Part shown: piece after piece, positions 8,057 through 16,931 of the stretch | Layout: the number at the start of each line of letters is the position of its first letter | How positions within the stretch are numbered: position 1 is the first letter of the stretch | Source: an uncultured Clostridia bacterium | GTDB lineage: Bacteria > Bacillota > Clostridia > TANB77 > CAG-508 | Length of the DNA stretch: 35,295 bases | NCBI GenBank assembly: GCA_934167165.1 | Contig: CAKPKG010000012.1 | Location: forward strand, 1 to 35,295 | Direction of reading: 5' to 3' | The notes under the pieces: model-generated | Seen by the model: only the letters and a program-made list of their open reading frames with translations | What the model was told of the DNA's origin: nothing | Databases searched by the model: none | Translations under genes and position numbers: made by a program

Positions 8057-8999
8057 TTATCTTCTCCAATGTTATTTTTCCTAATTTTCCGCTTCTAAAA
8101 TCATTTAGTATTATTTTTGCAGTTTTCTCATCATCTATTTCCCCTCCAGATACAACTGCTCCCCTTTTTTTACCTATCAGTTTCATAAGATTATATAGCT
8201 TTTCATTTTCATCTTCTGAATCTATTTGGTCTAATTCATTTTCTGTTATTTTATATCTTTCTAGTAAATTTGTTTTATAATTATTATATAAATATATTAA
8301 TAGTTTAAATGCTACTTCTATTGTTTCTAGTACCTCATCTTTTATTGAGCCTGTGTATGCTAGATTTAGTGCAACAGTTTCATCTTCAAACTTTGGCCAT
8401 AAAACGCCTGGTGTATCTAGTAATTCTATATTATTTGCTATTCTTACCCATTGTTTTTGCTTTGTAACTCCTGGTCTATTTCCTACAATAGTTGTTTTTT
8501 TGTTGCAAAGTCTATTTATTAATGATGACTTCCCTACATTTGGTATTCCAAGTATTACAACTCTTATGTTTTTCTTCACTCTACCTTTTAGTGCTGCTTT
8601 TTGAGTTTCTTCTTCTACAGATTTTTCTATTTGATTTAAGATTTCTTTTATTCCTTTTCCTAAATTTGCGTCACATGCAATTGCTGTTATATTGTTATTT
8701 TTGTAATATTCAATCCATTTCTTAGTTTCTTTATCCTCTGCCAAGTCACTTTTATTTAATAGTACTATTCTTTTTTTGTTTTCTACTATTTTTTGTATAT
8801 CTGGGTTTTTACTTGATTTAGGTATACGTGCATCTAATAGTTCTACTACTACATCTATTAATTTTAAATCTTCTATTATTTGCTTTTTTGTTTTTAGCAT
8901 ATGCCCTGGATACCAGTTGATTCCGACTGATGGAAAACTTTTTGGACTATCATCTTTTTTCTTTTCTGCTCTGATTTTTCTTTTTTGATACATATCCAT
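8046..8999 (-). CDS. rbgA: ribosome biogenesis GTPase A
   Basis: A circularly permuted GTPase needed for late assembly of the 50S subunit. The motif order is permuted: DARIPKSSKNP and the G4 motif NKSD come first, then G1 GIPNVGKSS and G3 DTPG (DTPGVLWPKF), followed by a helical C-terminal RNA-binding region. The YPGHM motif near the N-terminus is typical of the YlqF/RbgA group. A GTG at 9008 lies too close to the AAGGAAG site; the ATG at 8999 has an 8-nt spacing and gives MDMYQKRK (317 aa). It overlaps the downstream mrnC by 11 nt. Confidence 0.95.
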   Translation of the reverse strand: MDMYQKRKIRAEKKKDDSPKSFPSVGINWYPGHMLKTKKQIIEDLKLIDVVVELLDARIPKSSKNPDIQKIVENKKRIVLLNKSDLAEDKETKKWIEYYKNNNITAIACDANLGKGIKEILNQIEKSVEEETQKAALKGRVKKNIRVVILGIPNVGKSSLINRLCNKKTTIVGNRPGVTKQKQWVRIANNIELLDTPGVLWPKFEDETVALNLAYTGSIKDEVLETIEVAFKLLIYLYNNYKTNLLERYKITENELDQIDSEDENEKLYNLMKLIGKKRGAVVSGGEIDDEKTAKIILNDFRSGKLGKITLEKINEK

Positions 9000-9039
9000 T
9001 TTAATCACTTCCTTTTTACAACTTGTAATTTGTATCTTA

Positions 9040-9936
9040 CTATTTTATTTCAAATTCTACATAAAAATTTTCTTGCACATTCGCAGATGATGTTATATTT
9101 TCTTCTGTTGTAAATTTCTTTACCAATCTATATTTACCATTACTTAATTCATCATATCCTATTATCCAATTTATTTCTATTTCTATTTGTTCATTACTTT
9201 TTAGTGAATATAATACATCATTCCAAGATAAAATTTCTTTTGGTTCATATACATTAAATGTTCCATTTTCCTCTTTTTCTAAATAATATTGAGATCCATA
9301 AAAATAATTTTGTTTTGCATTATTTTTTATAATTAAAGTTATTCCCTTTTTCGTTAATGTACCTTCTTTTATGGATATAGATATTTTATCATCTTGTAAA
9401 TATGAATAATGTTCTTTTACTTGATTATCAATTTTATTTCCATCTACAAGGTCATCATTTAACTTGTTTCTTATATCTAGTGGGAAAATTTCTTTAATTG
9501 ATTTTGAATATTCAGAACCATCTCTTGGTATTTTGTAGTCTATAATTTCATTATCTTTTATTATAAATTTATGAGGGATTGAATATCCACCATTACTAAT
9601 TAATTTACCATCTTGTACATAATAACTCTCAACTAATGCCCATATATATACATAAGTTTCATCATCTTTTTCTTTTATACCTAATCTTGCAATATCTGTA
9701 AACACTTGAAAATCACTTACATTATAATTAGGTATAGCATTTTTTTCTTCTACAAAATAATGTGGCTGTTCTTTACTAATAAGATATTCTTCTACTTTGT
9801 CATATAATTCTTCTTTACCCTTAACTTCTATTTCTTTTGAATTATTATTTAGTCCTACAACAATGACACCTATAATTCCTAAAATAAATATAGCTATTGC
9901 TAATATTATTAGTGCGATTTTTGTTTCTTTTTTCAT
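9040..9936 (-). CDS. membrane-anchored protein with a C-terminal Ig-like domain, function unknown
   Basis: 298 residues with an excellent ribosome binding site (GAGGAGGT). After KKETK comes one transmembrane helix (IALIILAIAIFILGIIGVIV), so the rest should lie outside the membrane. The C-terminal part (about 185-298: GTLTKKGITLIIKNN, YYLEKEENG, GKYRLVKKF) resembles the Ig-like domain found on many clostridial lipoproteins and membrane proteins (Big_14 type). The middle is unassigned. It lies between dinD and rbgA with short gaps. No enzymatic motif is visible. Confidence 0.6.
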   Translation of the reverse strand: MKKETKIALIILAIAIFILGIIGVIVVGLNNNSKEIEVKGKEELYDKVEEYLISKEQPHYFVEEKNAIPNYNVSDFQVFTDIARLGIKEKDDETYVYIWALVESYYVQDGKLISNGGYSIPHKFIIKDNEIIDYKIPRDGSEYSKSIKEIFPLDIRNKLNDDLVDGNKIDNQVKEHYSYLQDDKISISIKEGTLTKKGITLIIKNNAKQNYFYGSQYYLEKEENGTFNVYEPKEILSWNDVLYSLKSNEQIEIEINWIIGYDELSNGKYRLVKKFTTEENITSSANVQENFYVEFEIK

Positions 9937-9958
9937 AATCTACCTCCTCGACAAATTA

Positions 9959-10813
9959 CTATTTTATTTCATCAAGTTTCTTTTGCTCTTTTATTTCTAA
10001 TTTTTTCCTTTCTCTTTCAAGTTCTTTTAAACTCTTTTTAGGTGTTGGCATTTCTTCCGGCATCATTCCACCAATATCTGCAATTGCCTTTCTAACTTTT
10101 TTTCCTACCTCATAATGTACATCTTTTGCTTCTTTCTCACCTTGTACATTATCTTTTAAAAGTTTTTGCTTAGTTTGATTTATTCTAAATAAATTAGCAA
10201 CTAACTCATCTTCATTCATATTATCTAAAATATCTTCTCTATATCTTAATTTTTTTCTTTTAAAAATATCATCAGCGGTTTCACCATTATATAATCCTTT
10301 ATATCCTGCATTATGAAATTCAGCCATATTTTTAACACCAACAGAAGACGCAACTTTTTGCAACGTATAATTACCTTGCTTTGTTAATTTTCTTTGATAA
10401 AATCTTTTTTCATCGTCTGATAAAGAATCATATTCTTGTTCAGTTATTTCTTGTTTTCTTGTTTGAATAGCAAAATATGTTTGTCCTAAGGCAACAACTT
10501 CTTTGCTTGGATCTGCATTTTGAACTATCAAATAACATATGTATCTTGAAAGTTTATAATCTTGTATATTAGCAATGGCATTATTATTTCTTTTTGACAA
10601 CCTGTTGACCTCAACAAGTTGTTCATCTACATTAAATCCGGAATTATTACAAGCTTCTTTTGCTTTGTTTAAAACCTTTAAAAAATTTCTCCAATCTCTA
10701 TATTCTAAAACTTTTGAAAGTTCTCTAGCATACCAATATTCATTTCCATATTCATCCATATGTTTAATATTTTCAAAAATATTATTAGTATATCTATCTA
10801 CAATTTTCTTCAT
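9959..10813 (-). CDS. dinD: DNA-damage-inducible protein D (DinD family)
   Basis: 284 residues. The N-terminal BRO-N-like section carries the family pattern YWYARELSKVLEYRDWRNF; LVEVNRLSKRNNNAIANIQDYKLSRY and LGQTYFAIQTRKQE follow. E. coli DinD is SOS-induced and inhibits RecA-mediated strand exchange. The track-long frame starts at 10831, but the AAGGAGG at 10822-10828 directly abuts that ATG and is correctly spaced for the ATG at 10813. Regulation by LexA (gene at 32734) would be expected, yet I see no GAAC-N4-GTTC box upstream. In many genomes dinD is horizontally transferred. Confidence 0.85.
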   Translation of the reverse strand: MKKIVDRYTNNIFENIKHMDEYGNEYWYARELSKVLEYRDWRNFLKVLNKAKEACNNSGFNVDEQLVEVNRLSKRNNNAIANIQDYKLSRYICYLIVQNADPSKEVVALGQTYFAIQTRKQEITEQEYDSLSDDEKRFYQRKLTKQGNYTLQKVASSVGVKNMAEFHNAGYKGLYNGETADDIFKRKKLRYREDILDNMNEDELVANLFRINQTKQKLLKDNVQGEKEAKDVHYEVGKKVRKAIADIGGMMPEEMPTPKKSLKELERERKKLEIKEQKKLDEIK

Positions 10814-10842
10814 TACTACCTCCTTCTTCATTTTTTATATAA

Positions 10843-10972
10843 AAGTTTTCCTTAAGTCGTAATTACCCCATTTTTCTTCAAAATCCAATTGATTTTTACT
10901 TATAAAATGTAAAAAGGAATAAGACTAAAAGACTTTATTTATAAAACTTCATAGGAAGTTTTCCATAAGTCG
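10843..10972. repeat. pair of 17-nt direct repeats upstream of dinD
   Basis: AAGTTTTCCTTAAGTCG (10843-10859) and AAGTTTTCCATAAGTCG (10956-10972) differ at one base. The second lies inside the 24-codon ORF; the first is followed by similar but frame-broken sequence, so it may be a decayed copy of that ORF or a repeated regulatory site. Confidence 0.55.
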
Positions 10973-11009
10973 GTTTATACCAGTTTATATTTGTTTTGTT
11001 TTCGTTCAT
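10935..11009 (-). CDS. possible 24-residue small protein
   Basis: ATG at 11009 preceded by AAGGTG at a 6-nt spacing; the product begins MNENKTNINWYKPTYGKL, ends KFYK, and stops at TAA 10935-10937. It is rich in Asn, Lys and Tyr and has no hydrophobic segment. It lies between the terminator of the membrane-protein gene and dinD, on the same strand as dinD. The rest of the gap 10814-11158 holds the repeat pair and a terminator and nothing else I can name. Function unknown; it could be a chance ORF with a good ribosome binding site. Confidence 0.4.
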   Translation of the reverse strand: MNENKTNINWYKPTYGKLPMKFYK

Positions 11010-11055
11010 ATTTTTCACCTTATTTTTATTTAATACTTTTATATTTTAACATAAA

Positions 11056-11084
11056 AGCAAGTGACTTTCAACTAATCACTTGCT
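11056..11084 (-). terminator. terminator after the recoded membrane-protein gene and truB operon
   Basis: AGCAAGTGA pairs with TCACTTGCT around an 11-nt loop, followed on the minus strand by TTTTATG. It lies about 75 nt past the stop at 11159 and probably ends the long rimP...truB transcript. Confidence 0.7.
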
Positions 11085-11158
11085 ATAAGCATCTATTCAT
11101 ATTTAATCTATAATCTCTTCAAATCGATATTTCTGAATAACATTACTTTACAAATTAT

Positions 11159-11630
11159 TTAAAATTTGTATTGGTTCTTATCTGCTCTTTCATCATATTT
11201 TCTATCATATTCTTCATTTCCATAAAACCAATCTGTTTTTTTATTTCTTGTTGCACTTTTCCTATCTTTATTTATTGCAATATCTAAAACTACCAAAAGT
11301 GGTATTAATACTCCTAATATTGAAACAAATAAAGTCTCATATCCTGACATTTCTTCATGTCCGTTGCATTATTGCTGTTACTTGATTGTATACATCTGTT
11401 CCAAAATACAATCCATATGATACAAAATATACTAATCCACCTATAAGTTTTCTTTTAATAATAAAAGCAAAGCATATTAATGTTACAAATAATAATATTA
11501 TTTCTACTGTTGGATTTAATGGTTGAATAGGAAAGTCTTTTTGCATACTATTTAGCAATGCAACTATTACCCTAGAAGCCCAAAATAATCCTCCTATCAT
11601 TGTAATTAAATAACTAAAAACACTTGTCAT
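11159..11630 (-). CDS. membrane protein read through a CGG +1 frameshift (156 aa)
   Basis: Two abutting ORFs of 91 and 63 codons become one protein if the C of the in-frame CGG at 11363-11361 is skipped. The first ORF ends ATG CAA CGG ACA TGA; shifted, it reads ...MQ-GHEEMSGYETLF and continues through the second ORF. The second ORF's own ATG (11350) has no proper ribosome binding site, whereas the first (11630) follows AGGGGGAATTACAT. The fused product has about four hydrophobic helices (residues 1-30, 42-58, 62-80, 98-118) and a charged tail ending KNQYKF. I do not recognise the family. It lies downstream of truB at a 44-nt distance. Zero-frame translation would stop one codon after CGG. Confidence 0.7.
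11361..11363 (-). other. CGG recoding site in the small membrane-protein gene
   Basis: Sequence CAA CGG ACA TGA in the zero frame. Skipping C gives CAA GGA CAT GAA. CGG follows codon 89, so residue 90 becomes Gly. Confidence 0.7.
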
Positions 11631-11674
11631 ATGTAATTCCCCCTATAATTTATTTAATTCTACCATAAACTTTT

Positions 11675-12526
11675 TTAAATTACTATATCTCTTTTTAATA
11701 ATTTGTTTTCTACTATTCCTATTCCTATAAATTGTTTATTATTGTATATTCTATATATATCTTTTGGCAAATCATATGTTAATTTTACTCCATTTAAAAA
11801 TAGTTCTAGTTTTTTATTGTCTAATTCTATTTTGTCCTTTTCTTTAAAAACTTCTTCTGTTTTTATTAGATTTTCCTTTACATTTTCTAGTGTTATATCA
11901 TCTAATAAAACTGAATCTCCTATTTTAAAATTATTTACTTTTGTTCTTTGTAGCTCTTCCATATATCCTACTGTTCCAAGCTTTTTAGCTATATCCTCAC
12001 ATAGTGTTCTTATATAAGTTCCTTTTGAGCATTCTACTTCAAACTTTATTTTACTGTTTTTATATTCTAATAATTGTATTTTGTATATCTCTATTTCTCT
12101 TGCTTCAAGATTTACTTCTTTTCCTTCTCTTGCATATTCGTATAGCTTTTTCCCATTTATTTTTATTGCCGAATAGATTGGTGGCACTTGTTTTTGCTTA
12201 CCCAAAAAACTTTGTAGGGCATTATTTATATCTTCTTTTTTTAAATCTGTTGGTACCAATTTTTCTTCTATAACTTGTCCTTCACTATCTCCTGTATCTG
12301 TTTTTTCTCCTAATTTAATTGTTGCTATATATGTTTTATCATGTTCTATTAAATATTTAGATATTTTTGTTGCTTTTCCCACTAAAATTGGCAAAACACC
12401 GGTAGCATTTGGATCTAGTGTACCGGTGTGTCCTACTTTTTTTATATTCAACTTTTTTCTTATAACATTTACGACATCATGTGAAGTAAAATTTTTTTGT
12501 TTATTTATTATAATTACTCCATCCAT
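11675..12526 (-). CDS. truB: tRNA pseudouridine(55) synthase
   Basis: Makes the universal pseudouridine 55 in the T arm of tRNAs. The catalytic segment GHTGTLDPNATGVLPILVG holds the active-site Asp (in TLDP); KINGKKLYEYAREG and KGTYIRTLCEDIA are further TruB-family motifs. About 283 residues from the ATG at 12526 (MDGVIIINKQKN), which follows AGAGGA at 5 nt; the frame extends eight codons upstream without a better site. It is the last classical gene of the rimP-nusA-ylxR-infB-rbfA-nrnA-truB operon, 54 nt after nrnA. Confidence 0.96.
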   Translation of the reverse strand: MDGVIIINKQKNFTSHDVVNVIRKKLNIKKVGHTGTLDPNATGVLPILVGKATKISKYLIEHDKTYIATIKLGEKTDTGDSEGQVIEEKLVPTDLKKEDINNALQSFLGKQKQVPPIYSAIKINGKKLYEYAREGKEVNLEAREIEIYKIQLLEYKNSKIKFEVECSKGTYIRTLCEDIAKKLGTVGYMEELQRTKVNNFKIGDSVLLDDITLENVKENLIKTEEVFKEKDKIELDNKKLELFLNGVKLTYDLPKDIYRIYNNKQFIGIGIVENKLLKRDIVI

Positions 12527-12580
12527 TTTTTCCTCTTTTCTAAAGTGCAATATTTAATTTCTTACAATAATTATAGGCTT

Positions 12581-13531
12581 TTATTTTAAATATTTCTTGC
12601 ATTCTCCTATTACTTTTTGTTTCGCTTGTTCGAATGGTAAATTTATGCTACCTCCTGCTGCTCTTATGTGCCCTCCGCCAGAAAACATTAAGCATATGTC
12701 AGAAACATTAACATAGTCATTTGAACGTAAAGAAAGTTTATATCCATCTTCTTTTTCTCTAAAGAATATTGATACTTCTACTCCTTCAACATCTCTTCCC
12801 ATTTCTACTATTCCGTCATAATCATTTATTCCTGCATTTATTTTTTCTTCATCTTCTTTTGTTATATATGTAAATGCAATTTTACCTTCTTCAAAGAATT
12901 CTATTCTGTTCATTGCAATTCTTTTTAATTCAAATTGAGATTTTGACATTGTTTGCATAACCCTTTTGTATATGTCTGATACTTTTACACCTTTGTTTAA
13001 CAATTCTGCTGTAAATTCAAAAGTTTCTGCTGTTACTCCTGAATATTTAAATCCTCCTGTATCTGTAATTATTCCTGTTAGCAAGCATGTTCCTATTTCT
13101 TTATTAATTATTACACCCAATGCTTCCAGAACTGTAATTAATATTTGGCAACATGCAGGTGCTGCTGGATTTACAAAGTTATAGTCTGCAAACATTGTAT
13201 TTGCGCTATGATGATCTATTGATATTTTTGTATTTGCATCTTCAAAATATTTTGCAAATCCATTTAATCTTTTTATATCTCCACAATCTAAAGCTATTGC
13301 TAAATCATATGAATCTATATTTCCTTCTTTTTTTATATCACTTGCATTTGGCAAAAATTTATATGTATTTGAGTATTCTGGTATTACAACATCAGCATTT
13401 TTCCCTAATTGTTTTAGTCCATTATATAATGCTAAACTGCTTCCTATTGCATCTCCATCTGGATTTTCATGTGTTAATACTACTATGTTTCCAGCATTAT
13501 TTATTTCTTCTATAATATTATCTAGAGTCAT
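12581..13531 (-). CDS. nrnA: DHH-family nanoRNase / pAp phosphatase
   Basis: Degrades 2-5-nt RNA fragments and can dephosphorylate pAp. The DHH phosphoesterase motifs are in order: THENPDGDAIGSS (residues about 20-32), DLAIALDCGD, the name-giving DHH (SIDHHSAN), and near the C-terminus the DHHA1 nucleic-acid motif GGGHIRAAGG. 316 residues, normal for NrnA. It follows rbfA by 15 nt and precedes truB, the usual position in clostridial genomes. Confidence 0.94.
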   Translation of the reverse strand: MTLDNIIEEINNAGNIVVLTHENPDGDAIGSSLALYNGLKQLGKNADVVIPEYSNTYKFLPNASDIKKEGNIDSYDLAIALDCGDIKRLNGFAKYFEDANTKISIDHHSANTMFADYNFVNPAAPACCQILITVLEALGVIINKEIGTCLLTGIITDTGGFKYSGVTAETFEFTAELLNKGVKVSDIYKRVMQTMSKSQFELKRIAMNRIEFFEEGKIAFTYITKEDEEKINAGINDYDGIVEMGRDVEGVEVSIFFREKEDGYKLSLRSNDYVNVSDICLMFSGGGHIRAAGGSINLPFEQAKQKVIGECKKYLK

Positions 13532-13546
13532 ATTTAATATCTCCTC

Positions 13547-13924
13547 TTAATCTTTGTTTTCAGGTTTAATGTCTTTCATAATGTCTTTTAATATTGTATC
13601 TATTTTTTCTCCATATTCCATAGAATCATCTAGTTCAAAAACTAACTCTGGTGTTACTCTTAAGTTAACACTTTGAGCAATTCTACTTCTTATAAATCCA
13701 GAAGAAGATTTTAAACCAGCTAAAGTTTGTTTAACATTTCTAGAATTTAATATGCTAACTTTAACTTTTGCATATCTTAAATCTGGAGAAATTTTTACAG
13801 AAGTTACACTAACCATTCCTGTTACATTTGAATTTGTAACTTCATAGTTAATTATATTACTTATTTCCCTTTTTAATTCTTCGTTTATTCTGTTAAGTCT
13901 GTTATTTCCGTTTTCTCTTTTCAT
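13547..13924 (-). CDS. rbfA: ribosome-binding factor A
   Basis: A small KH-fold protein that binds the 30S subunit and helps process the 5' end of 16S rRNA. 125 residues with the family features NRLNRINEELKREISNI at the N-terminus and VTSVKISPDLRYAKVKVSIL in the middle, then RVTPELVFELDDSMEYG. An ATG at 13924 follows AAAAGGAG. It is separated from infB by a 121-nt hairpin instead of the usual few bases. Confidence 0.95.
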   Translation of the reverse strand: MKRENGNNRLNRINEELKREISNIINYEVTNSNVTGMVSVTSVKISPDLRYAKVKVSILNSRNVKQTLAGLKSSSGFIRSRIAQSVNLRVTPELVFELDDSMEYGEKIDTILKDIMKDIKPENKD

Positions 13925-13951
13925 TGTTTCTCCTTTTGAGGTACTTTATCA

Positions 13952-14072
13952 AAACGAATCAAAATTAGTAGATTGTGCATTTTCTGAGGCAATAAAACCG
14001 GAGGCGTACGGCTGTACGTTGAGGATTTTATTGCTGATAGAAAATGTGCAAGGTACTGATTTTCATTCGTTT
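13952..14072. repeat. 121-nt imperfect palindrome in the rbfA-infB gap
   Basis: Two arms of about 55 nt pair almost throughout: AAACGAAT/ATTCGTTT, AAAATTAGTA/TACTGATTTT, CATTTTCT/AGAAAATG, GCAATAAAA/TTTTATTGC and an inner GCGTAC/GTACGT around GGCT, with a few internal mismatches and one bulge. It fills nearly all of the gap between infB and rbfA. It has no T tract, so it is not a typical terminator. It could be an RNA-processing site in the operon mRNA or an inserted palindromic element; it is not related in sequence to the three GTGTGA-rich elements elsewhere. Confidence 0.8.
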
Positions 14073-14076
14073 CTTA

Positions 14077-16890
14077 TTATTGTTTTACTTGTTCCATTAT
14101 ATAAGCCTCTATAATATCTCCCTCTTTAATATCATTGAAGTTTTCTATTTGAATTCCACACTCAAATCCTTTTGCGACTTCTTTTGCATCGTCTTTCATT
14201 CTCTTTAATGAAATTAATTTGCCATCATGTATTACAACATTATCTCTTAATACTCTTACTCCTGCATTTCTTGCAACTTTTCCATTTGTTACATAGCATC
14301 CTGCAATTGTTCCAACATCTGAAATTTTAAATGTTTGTCTAACTTCTGCATTTCCTATTACTACTTCTTTAAATACTGGGTCTAGCATTCCTTTCATAGC
14401 TGCTTCTACATCTTCTATTGCATTGTATATTACAGAGTATGTTTTTATTTCTACTTTTTCTTTTTCTGCCATATCTTTTGCAATAGCTTCAGGTCTTACA
14501 TTAAATCCTATAATTATTGCATTTGATACATTTGCAAGTGTAACATCACTTTCTGTTATTGCACCAACATTTGCATGTATAACTTTAACTTTTACTTCAT
14601 CATTTGATAATTTTTCTAATGATTGTTTTACAGCTTCTACTGATCCTTGAACATCTGCTTTTACTATAATATTTAATTGTTTTAGATTTCCTTTTTCTAT
14701 TTGGCTAAATAAGTCATCTAATGTAACTCTTGATGATGCTTTTAATGCTTTGTCTCTTGCTTGACGTTTTCTTCTTTCCATTAAGTGTTTTGCAGTTTTT
14801 TCATCTTTTACCTCATAGAAAGTATCCCCTGCTTCTGGCACTGATGTTAGACCTGTTATCTCTACTGGTGTTGAAGGTCCTGCTTTTCTAACTCTATGTC
14901 CTTTATCGTCTGTCATTGTTCTTATTCTACCTATAACAGAACCTACTAAAATTGTATCTCCTACATCTAGTGTACCACGTTGTACAAGCATTGTTGCAAC
15001 TGGTCCTTTTGATTTATCTAGTTTTGCTTCTATTACTACACCTTTTGCTTGTTTGTTTGGATTTGCTTTTAGTTCTTTCATATCTGCAACTAAAAGTACC
15101 ATTTCTAATAAGTTGTCTATATTTATTTTTTTCTTTGCAGAGATTGGAACAAAGATAGTATCTCCTCCCCAATCTTCTGAAACTAATCCATATTCTGCAA
15201 GTTCTTGTTTTACTTTGTCTGGATTTGCTCCTTCTACATCTATTTTATTTATTGCTACTATTATTGGAATTCCAGCAGCTTTTGCATGGTCTATTGCTTC
15301 AACTGTTTGTGGCATTACTCCATCATTTGCAGCAACAACTAATATTGCTATATCTGTTATTTGAGCACCTCTTGCTCTCATTGCAGTAAATGCTTCATGT
15401 CCTGGTGTATCTAGGAAAGTAATTTCCCTTCCATTTATTTCTACTTTATATGCACCTATTGCTTGTGTAATTCCTCCTGCTTCTCCTTCTATTACATTTG
15501 TAGATCTTACTGCATCTAGTAATGAAGTTTTACCATGATCAACGTGTCCCATAACAACAATTACTGGTGGTCTTGGTTTTAATTCATCTTCTTTATCTTC
15601 ACTATCATCAAATAGAATGTCTTCATCTGTAACTACTTCTTTTTTATGTGCAGTTACTCCAAATTCTCCTGCTATTAAAAATGCTGTATCAAAGTCAACT
15701 TCATTATTTATTGTTGCCATTATTCCATAACCTAGTAATTTTTTAATAATTTCACTACTTGTCTTTTTAAGTTCAGCACTTAAATCTTTTACTGTTATTG
15801 TTTCTGGTATTGTTATATCTGTTAAATCAAATATTTTTTGTTTTACTCTATTTTCACCTTGCCCAATTTTTTTCTTTCCTCTTCTTCCTCTTGTTGTTGT
15901 TAAATCATAATAATCAAGCATAGAACCTTCATCAAACATATTTGATAATCTATTTTCTTGTTTTAAATCTTTTAATTTATGGCTACTTATTTCTTCAAAT
16001 CCATTTCTTCTTGATTTAGAAGATTTTTTGTTTGATTTTTCTTCATATCTGTTATTTTTTTGTTTGTCTATTGCTTTGTTTGCATACTCTCTAACACTTT
16101 CTTTTTCTACAACATCAGAAGCCATAATATTTTTTATATTCTTTTCTATTCCTCTTTCATCTAAAGGTCTTCTACCACCAAAGTTTCCTTGATTTCTGTT
16201 GTTAAACGGCCTTTGTCCGTCCCTATTAAATGGTCTGTTGTTTTGCCCATCTCTATTAAATGGTCTTTGTCCATCTCTGTTATATGGCCTATTATTATTT
16301 TGGCCATCTCTATTAAATGGTCTATTATTGTTAAAAGGTCTTTGTTGTTGTGGTCTTTGATATGGTCTTTCTGTTCTATTTTGTTCTCTATTAATTTGCT
16401 TTGGCTCTTCTTTTTTTACAGGTGTAACTTCTTCTTTTTTCTCTACTTTTTCTGTTACTTCTACTACTGGCTTTTCTGGTTCTTTTACCTTTTTAGGTTC
16501 TTCTTTTTTGCCAAATAATTCACTTACAGTAAGAGGTTTTGTAGGTTTATTTCTATAAACAATGTTATAATCAGTCTTTCTTTGTCTTTCTATAAATCCA
16601 ACATCTCTATTTCTTTTTGTTTCATCTTTTTTTGTTTCTTGTTTTTTCTTAATGTCTGAATCACTCATTATTACTTCTCTTCTTATAATAACTGGATTAT
16701 CTCTTTTTTCTTTAACCTCTTTTTTAGTATTAGTATTTGAAAATTTTGCTTCTATTTTCTTTGCATCACTTTCATCTACACTGCTCATATGTGTTTTTAC
16801 GTCTAAACCTAATTCTAGCGCTTTTTCTAATACCTCTTTACTATTAACTCCTATTTTTTTTGCTATTTCATGTATTTTTATTTTACCCAA
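14077..16890 (-). CDS. infB: translation initiation factor IF-2
   Basis: GTPase that brings fMet-tRNA to the 30S subunit. An N-terminal IF2_N helix domain (KIKIHEIAKKIGVNSKEVLEK) is followed by a basic, low-complexity linker with repeated RPFNRDGQ units (about residues 185-235), a second IF2_N domain (about 362-415), and the G domain: G1 GHVDHGKTS, G3 DTPGHE, G4 NKID, G5 SAKKK. Domains II-IV follow. I choose the TTG at 16890 (MGKIKIHEIA, 937 aa), because GGGGGTGA lies 5 nt upstream; a GTG further upstream lacks a site. The gene lies 41 nt after ylxR, and the ylxQ gene common in this operon is missing. Confidence 0.97.
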   Translation of the reverse strand: MGKIKIHEIAKKIGVNSKEVLEKALELGLDVKTHMSSVDESDAKKIEAKFSNTNTKKEVKEKRDNPVIIRREVIMSDSDIKKKQETKKDETKRNRDVGFIERQRKTDYNIVYRNKPTKPLTVSELFGKKEEPKKVKEPEKPVVEVTEKVEKKEEVTPVKKEEPKQINREQNRTERPYQRPQQQRPFNNNRPFNRDGQNNNRPYNRDGQRPFNRDGQNNRPFNRDGQRPFNNRNQGNFGGRRPLDERGIEKNIKNIMASDVVEKESVREYANKAIDKQKNNRYEEKSNKKSSKSRRNGFEEISSHKLKDLKQENRLSNMFDEGSMLDYYDLTTTRGRRGKKKIGQGENRVKQKIFDLTDITIPETITVKDLSAELKKTSSEIIKKLLGYGIMATINNEVDFDTAFLIAGEFGVTAHKKEVVTDEDILFDDSEDKEDELKPRPPVIVVMGHVDHGKTSLLDAVRSTNVIEGEAGGITQAIGAYKVEINGREITFLDTPGHEAFTAMRARGAQITDIAILVVAANDGVMPQTVEAIDHAKAAGIPIIVAINKIDVEGANPDKVKQELAEYGLVSEDWGGDTIFVPISAKKKINIDNLLEMVLLVADMKELKANPNKQAKGVVIEAKLDKSKGPVATMLVQRGTLDVGDTILVGSVIGRIRTMTDDKGHRVRKAGPSTPVEITGLTSVPEAGDTFYEVKDEKTAKHLMERRKRQARDKALKASSRVTLDDLFSQIEKGNLKQLNIIVKADVQGSVEAVKQSLEKLSNDEVKVKVIHANVGAITESDVTLANVSNAIIIGFNVRPEAIAKDMAEKEKVEIKTYSVIYNAIEDVEAAMKGMLDPVFKEVVIGNAEVRQTFKISDVGTIAGCYVTNGKVARNAGVRVLRDNVVIHDGKLISLKRMKDDAKEVAKGFECGIQIENFNDIKEGDIIEAYIMEQVKQ

Positions 16891-16931
16891 TAGTATCACC
16901 CCCACAGATTTCTTTAATGTTTACATTGTTT

